Shown here: one piece after another, positions 21,377-23,046 of the stretch
Numbering within the stretch: the stretch's first letter is position 1
Layout of the letters: every line of letters begins with the position of its first letter
DNA from: Cyanobacteria bacterium UBA5018
Lineage (GTDB): Bacteria; Cyanobacteriota; Cyanobacteriia; PCC-6307; Cyanobiaceae
Reading direction: 5' to 3'
Length of the DNA: 23,046 nucleotides
Assembly: GCA_002396505.1 (NCBI GenBank)
Contig: DGYA01000013.1
Location: forward strand, 1 to 23,046
Notes under the pieces: generated by a model
Told to the model about the DNA's origin: nothing
Seen by the model: only the letters and a program-made list of their open reading frames with translations
Database searches by the model: none
Position numbers and translations under genes: made by a program

Positions 21377-22174
21377 GCCCAGTTGCTGCTGCGCGGTGAA
21401 CCGATCGGAAGCGAGGGACGCGGCGATCAGATTCGGGCGGTGCTGTTCGATAAGGACGGCACCCTCTCGATCAGCGAACCCAAACTGCATGCCCTGGCCA
21501 GGGCGAGGGTGTCGGCTTGCCTCAGCTTGCTGGGGCAGCAGCAACCCGAATTGGCCGAGGCTGTTGCAGCAGATCTAGATCAGCTCCTGGGCCGGGCCTA
21601 TGGCCTCTTAACTGGCGGCCTGCATCCAGCCGGCACCACGGCGGTGGCCAGCCGCGACCACAATCTGATTTCCACCGCCACCGCCCTGGCCCAGGTGGGC
21701 TTGGGTTGGCCAGAAGCGGTGGAATTGGCCGAGGCGGTATTTGAGATCACCGATCACCTCGCTGGCAGCGGCCCCGGCTCGGCCTCCGAGGTGACGCCGG
21801 GCCTGCATCGGCTGCTGCGATCTCTCAGCGATGCGGGCCTCAACTGCGCGGTAATCAGCAACGACGACCGCCGCGGAATTGAGGCTTTTTTGCATCGTCA
21901 CAGCATTGCTCATCATTTCCAGGGCCTCTGGAGTGCGGAGCACAGCCCACGCAAACCCAATCCCGCCGCGGTGCATGCCCTCTGCTGCGAACTGGGGGTG
22001 GCCCCTGAGCACTGCGCCCTGATCGGCGATGCCAACAGCGATCTGCGCATGGCTCGCGCCGCTGGAGTAGCAGTGGTGATCGGCTACATCGCCGCCTGGA
22101 GCAGCGAACCACCACTGGATCCGCAGTTTCCCCGGTTGGACCATTGGGATCAGCTGACCGTGATGGCCGCATAA
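21374..22174 (+). CDS. HAD-family hydrolase (phosphatase)
   Basis: The 266-residue protein has all four HAD motifs: motif I VLFDKDGTLS (D26, D28), motif II in CAVISNDDRRG, the motif III lysine in SPRKPNPAAV, and motif IV LIGDANSDLRMARAAG. The alpha-helical cap lies between motifs I and II (about 40-140), making it a C1-capped member of the phosphoglycolate phosphatase / beta-phosphoglucomutase type. The substrate cannot be read from the sequence. The start is GTG 21374 at the end of the duplicated 16-bp spacer; an identical GTG in copy 1 (21358) is followed at once by TGA and is dead. It probably shares a transcript with rps1, and metK follows 28 bp later. Confidence 0.9.
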   Translation: MAQLLLRGEPIGSEGRGDQIRAVLFDKDGTLSISEPKLHALARARVSACLSLLGQQQPELAEAVAADLDQLLGRAYGLLTGGLHPAGTTAVASRDHNLISTATALAQVGLGWPEAVELAEAVFEITDHLAGSGPGSASEVTPGLHRLLRSLSDAGLNCAVISNDDRRGIEAFLHRHSIAHHFQGLWSAEHSPRKPNPAAVHALCCELGVAPEHCALIGDANSDLRMARAAGVAVVIGYIAAWSSEPPLDPQFPRLDHWDQLTVMAA

Positions 22175-22202
22175 GCTGGCAGGCCTTGTACTTGGCAGCC
22201 GG

Positions 22203-23046
22203 ATGAGCCGCTACGTATTCACCTCTGAATCGGTGACGGAAGGTCACCCCGACAAAATTTGCGATCAGGTGAGCGATGCGGTCCTAGATGCCCTGCTAGC
22301 TCAGGACCCAGCTTCGCGGGTGGCTTGTGAAACCGTGGTCAACACCGGCCTCTGTCTGATCACCGGCGAGGTGACCACCCAGGCCCGGGTGGACTTCAAC
22401 AGCCTGGTGCGGGGCGTGATCGAGAAGATCGGCTACAGCGGTGCCAGGGCCGGTGGCTTCGACGCCCACAGTTGCGCCGTGCTGGTGGCCCTGGATCAGC
22501 AGTCCCCCGACATCGCCCAGGGGGTGGATGAAGCCGATGATCATGACGGCGATCCACTCGACCTGATCGGCGCCGGCGACCAGGGGATCATGTTCGGCTT
22601 CGCCTGCAACGAAACGCCGGAGTTGATGCCCCTACCGATCAGCCTGGCCCACAGGCTGGCCCGCCGCCTGGCGGAATTGCGCCATGACGGCAGCCTCGAA
22701 TACCTGCTGCCCGATGGCAAGACCCAGGTGAGCGTCGTCTATGAAAACGACCTGCCGGTAGCCATCGACACAATTCTGATTTCCACCCAGCACACCCCGG
22801 AGATTGACGGCATCAGCGAGGCGGAAGCCCTGCGCGAGCGGATCGCCAACGACCTCTGGAAACACTTGGTGGAACCCGCCACCAGTGACCTGAGCATCCA
22901 GCCTTCCCGCGAGACCACCCGCTTTCTGGTGAACCCCACCGGCAAGTTTGTCGTCGGTGGTCCCCAGGGGGATGCCGGACTTACCGGCCGCAAGATCATC
23001 GTGGACACCTATGGCGGTACAGCCCGCCACGGCGGCGGCGCCTTCT
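22203..23046 (+). CDS. metK: S-adenosylmethionine synthetase (partial, 3' end cut by window)
   Basis: MetK makes S-adenosylmethionine from methionine and ATP; it supplies, among others, PrmC encoded in this window. The 281 codons present begin MSRYVFTSESVTEGHPDKIC (conserved GHPDKICDQ at 14-22), with signature 1 GAGDQGIMFGFA at 123-134 and, near the end, FVVGGPQGDAGLTGRKIIVD followed by the glycine-rich ARHGGGAF at the window edge, which is signature 2. A full MetK has about 400-420 residues, so roughly a third is missing because the window ends, not because of mutation. ATG 22203 was chosen because it matches the family N-terminus. Confidence 0.97.
   Translation, partial: MSRYVFTSESVTEGHPDKICDQVSDAVLDALLAQDPASRVACETVVNTGLCLITGEVTTQARVDFNSLVRGVIEKIGYSGARAGGFDAHSCAVLVALDQQSPDIAQGVDEADDHDGDPLDLIGAGDQGIMFGFACNETPELMPLPISLAHRLARRLAELRHDGSLEYLLPDGKTQVSVVYENDLPVAIDTILISTQHTPEIDGISEAEALRERIANDLWKHLVEPATSDLSIQPSRETTRFLVNPTGKFVVGGPQGDAGLTGRKIIVDTYGGTARHGGGAF

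Overview
The window comes from a GC-rich unicellular picocyanobacterium, most likely of the Synechococcus/Cyanobium group. The evidence is photosystem II genes (psbB, psbT, psbM), minCDE, a three-domain 350-residue ribosomal protein S1, and the linked block psbM - 2Fe-2S ferredoxin / psbB-psbT - nrdR - rps1 - HAD - metK. The strain cannot be named from the sequence alone.

Layout. 58-2360: minC, minD and minE (division-site placement), all +. 2530-2844: a small LuxR-type HTH gene whose 3' end runs into a tRNA-Thr(UGU) gene. 2806-10544: a 7.7-kb integrated element bounded by perfect 42-bp direct repeats of the tRNA 3' end. It carries a tyrosine integrase broken by one frameshift, an IS3-type transposase remnant, a 666-residue SF2-like helicase/ATPase, a minus-strand group of small genes (two of them encoding secreted proteins) and a divergent C-terminally membrane-anchored protein. 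10545-12073: chromosomal DNA with two secreted proteins, one with a zinc-peptidase-like HEAAH motif. 15602-11994 (minus): thioesterase, dprA, prmC, tsaC and a small membrane protein in one tight run. 15674-16522: tandem universal stress protein. 16977-17656 (minus): 2Fe-2S ferredoxin and psbM. 17771-19447: psbB-psbT, closed by a strong terminator. 19606-23046: nrdR, rps1, HAD phosphatase and metK (cut by the window end).

Two things stand out. First, the tRNA-Thr island has the plan of a satellite or tycheposon-like element (integrase next to attL, helicase, small cargo, no visible virion genes), with matching 25-bp repeats just inside both ends that look like integrase arm sites. Second, the chromosomal backbone is full of short tandem repeats (13-22 bp units) whose sequences are unrelated from locus to locus. 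Within proteins they have periods divisible by 3 and lie in linkers or N-terminal extensions (MinC, PrmC, DprA, TsaC). Between genes their periods are 13, 16 and 22 bp. At psbT, nrdR and rps1 the repeat begins exactly at the TGA stop codon, so TGA is copied into new reading frames. At rps1 the 16-bp duplication also carries the GTG start of the next gene.
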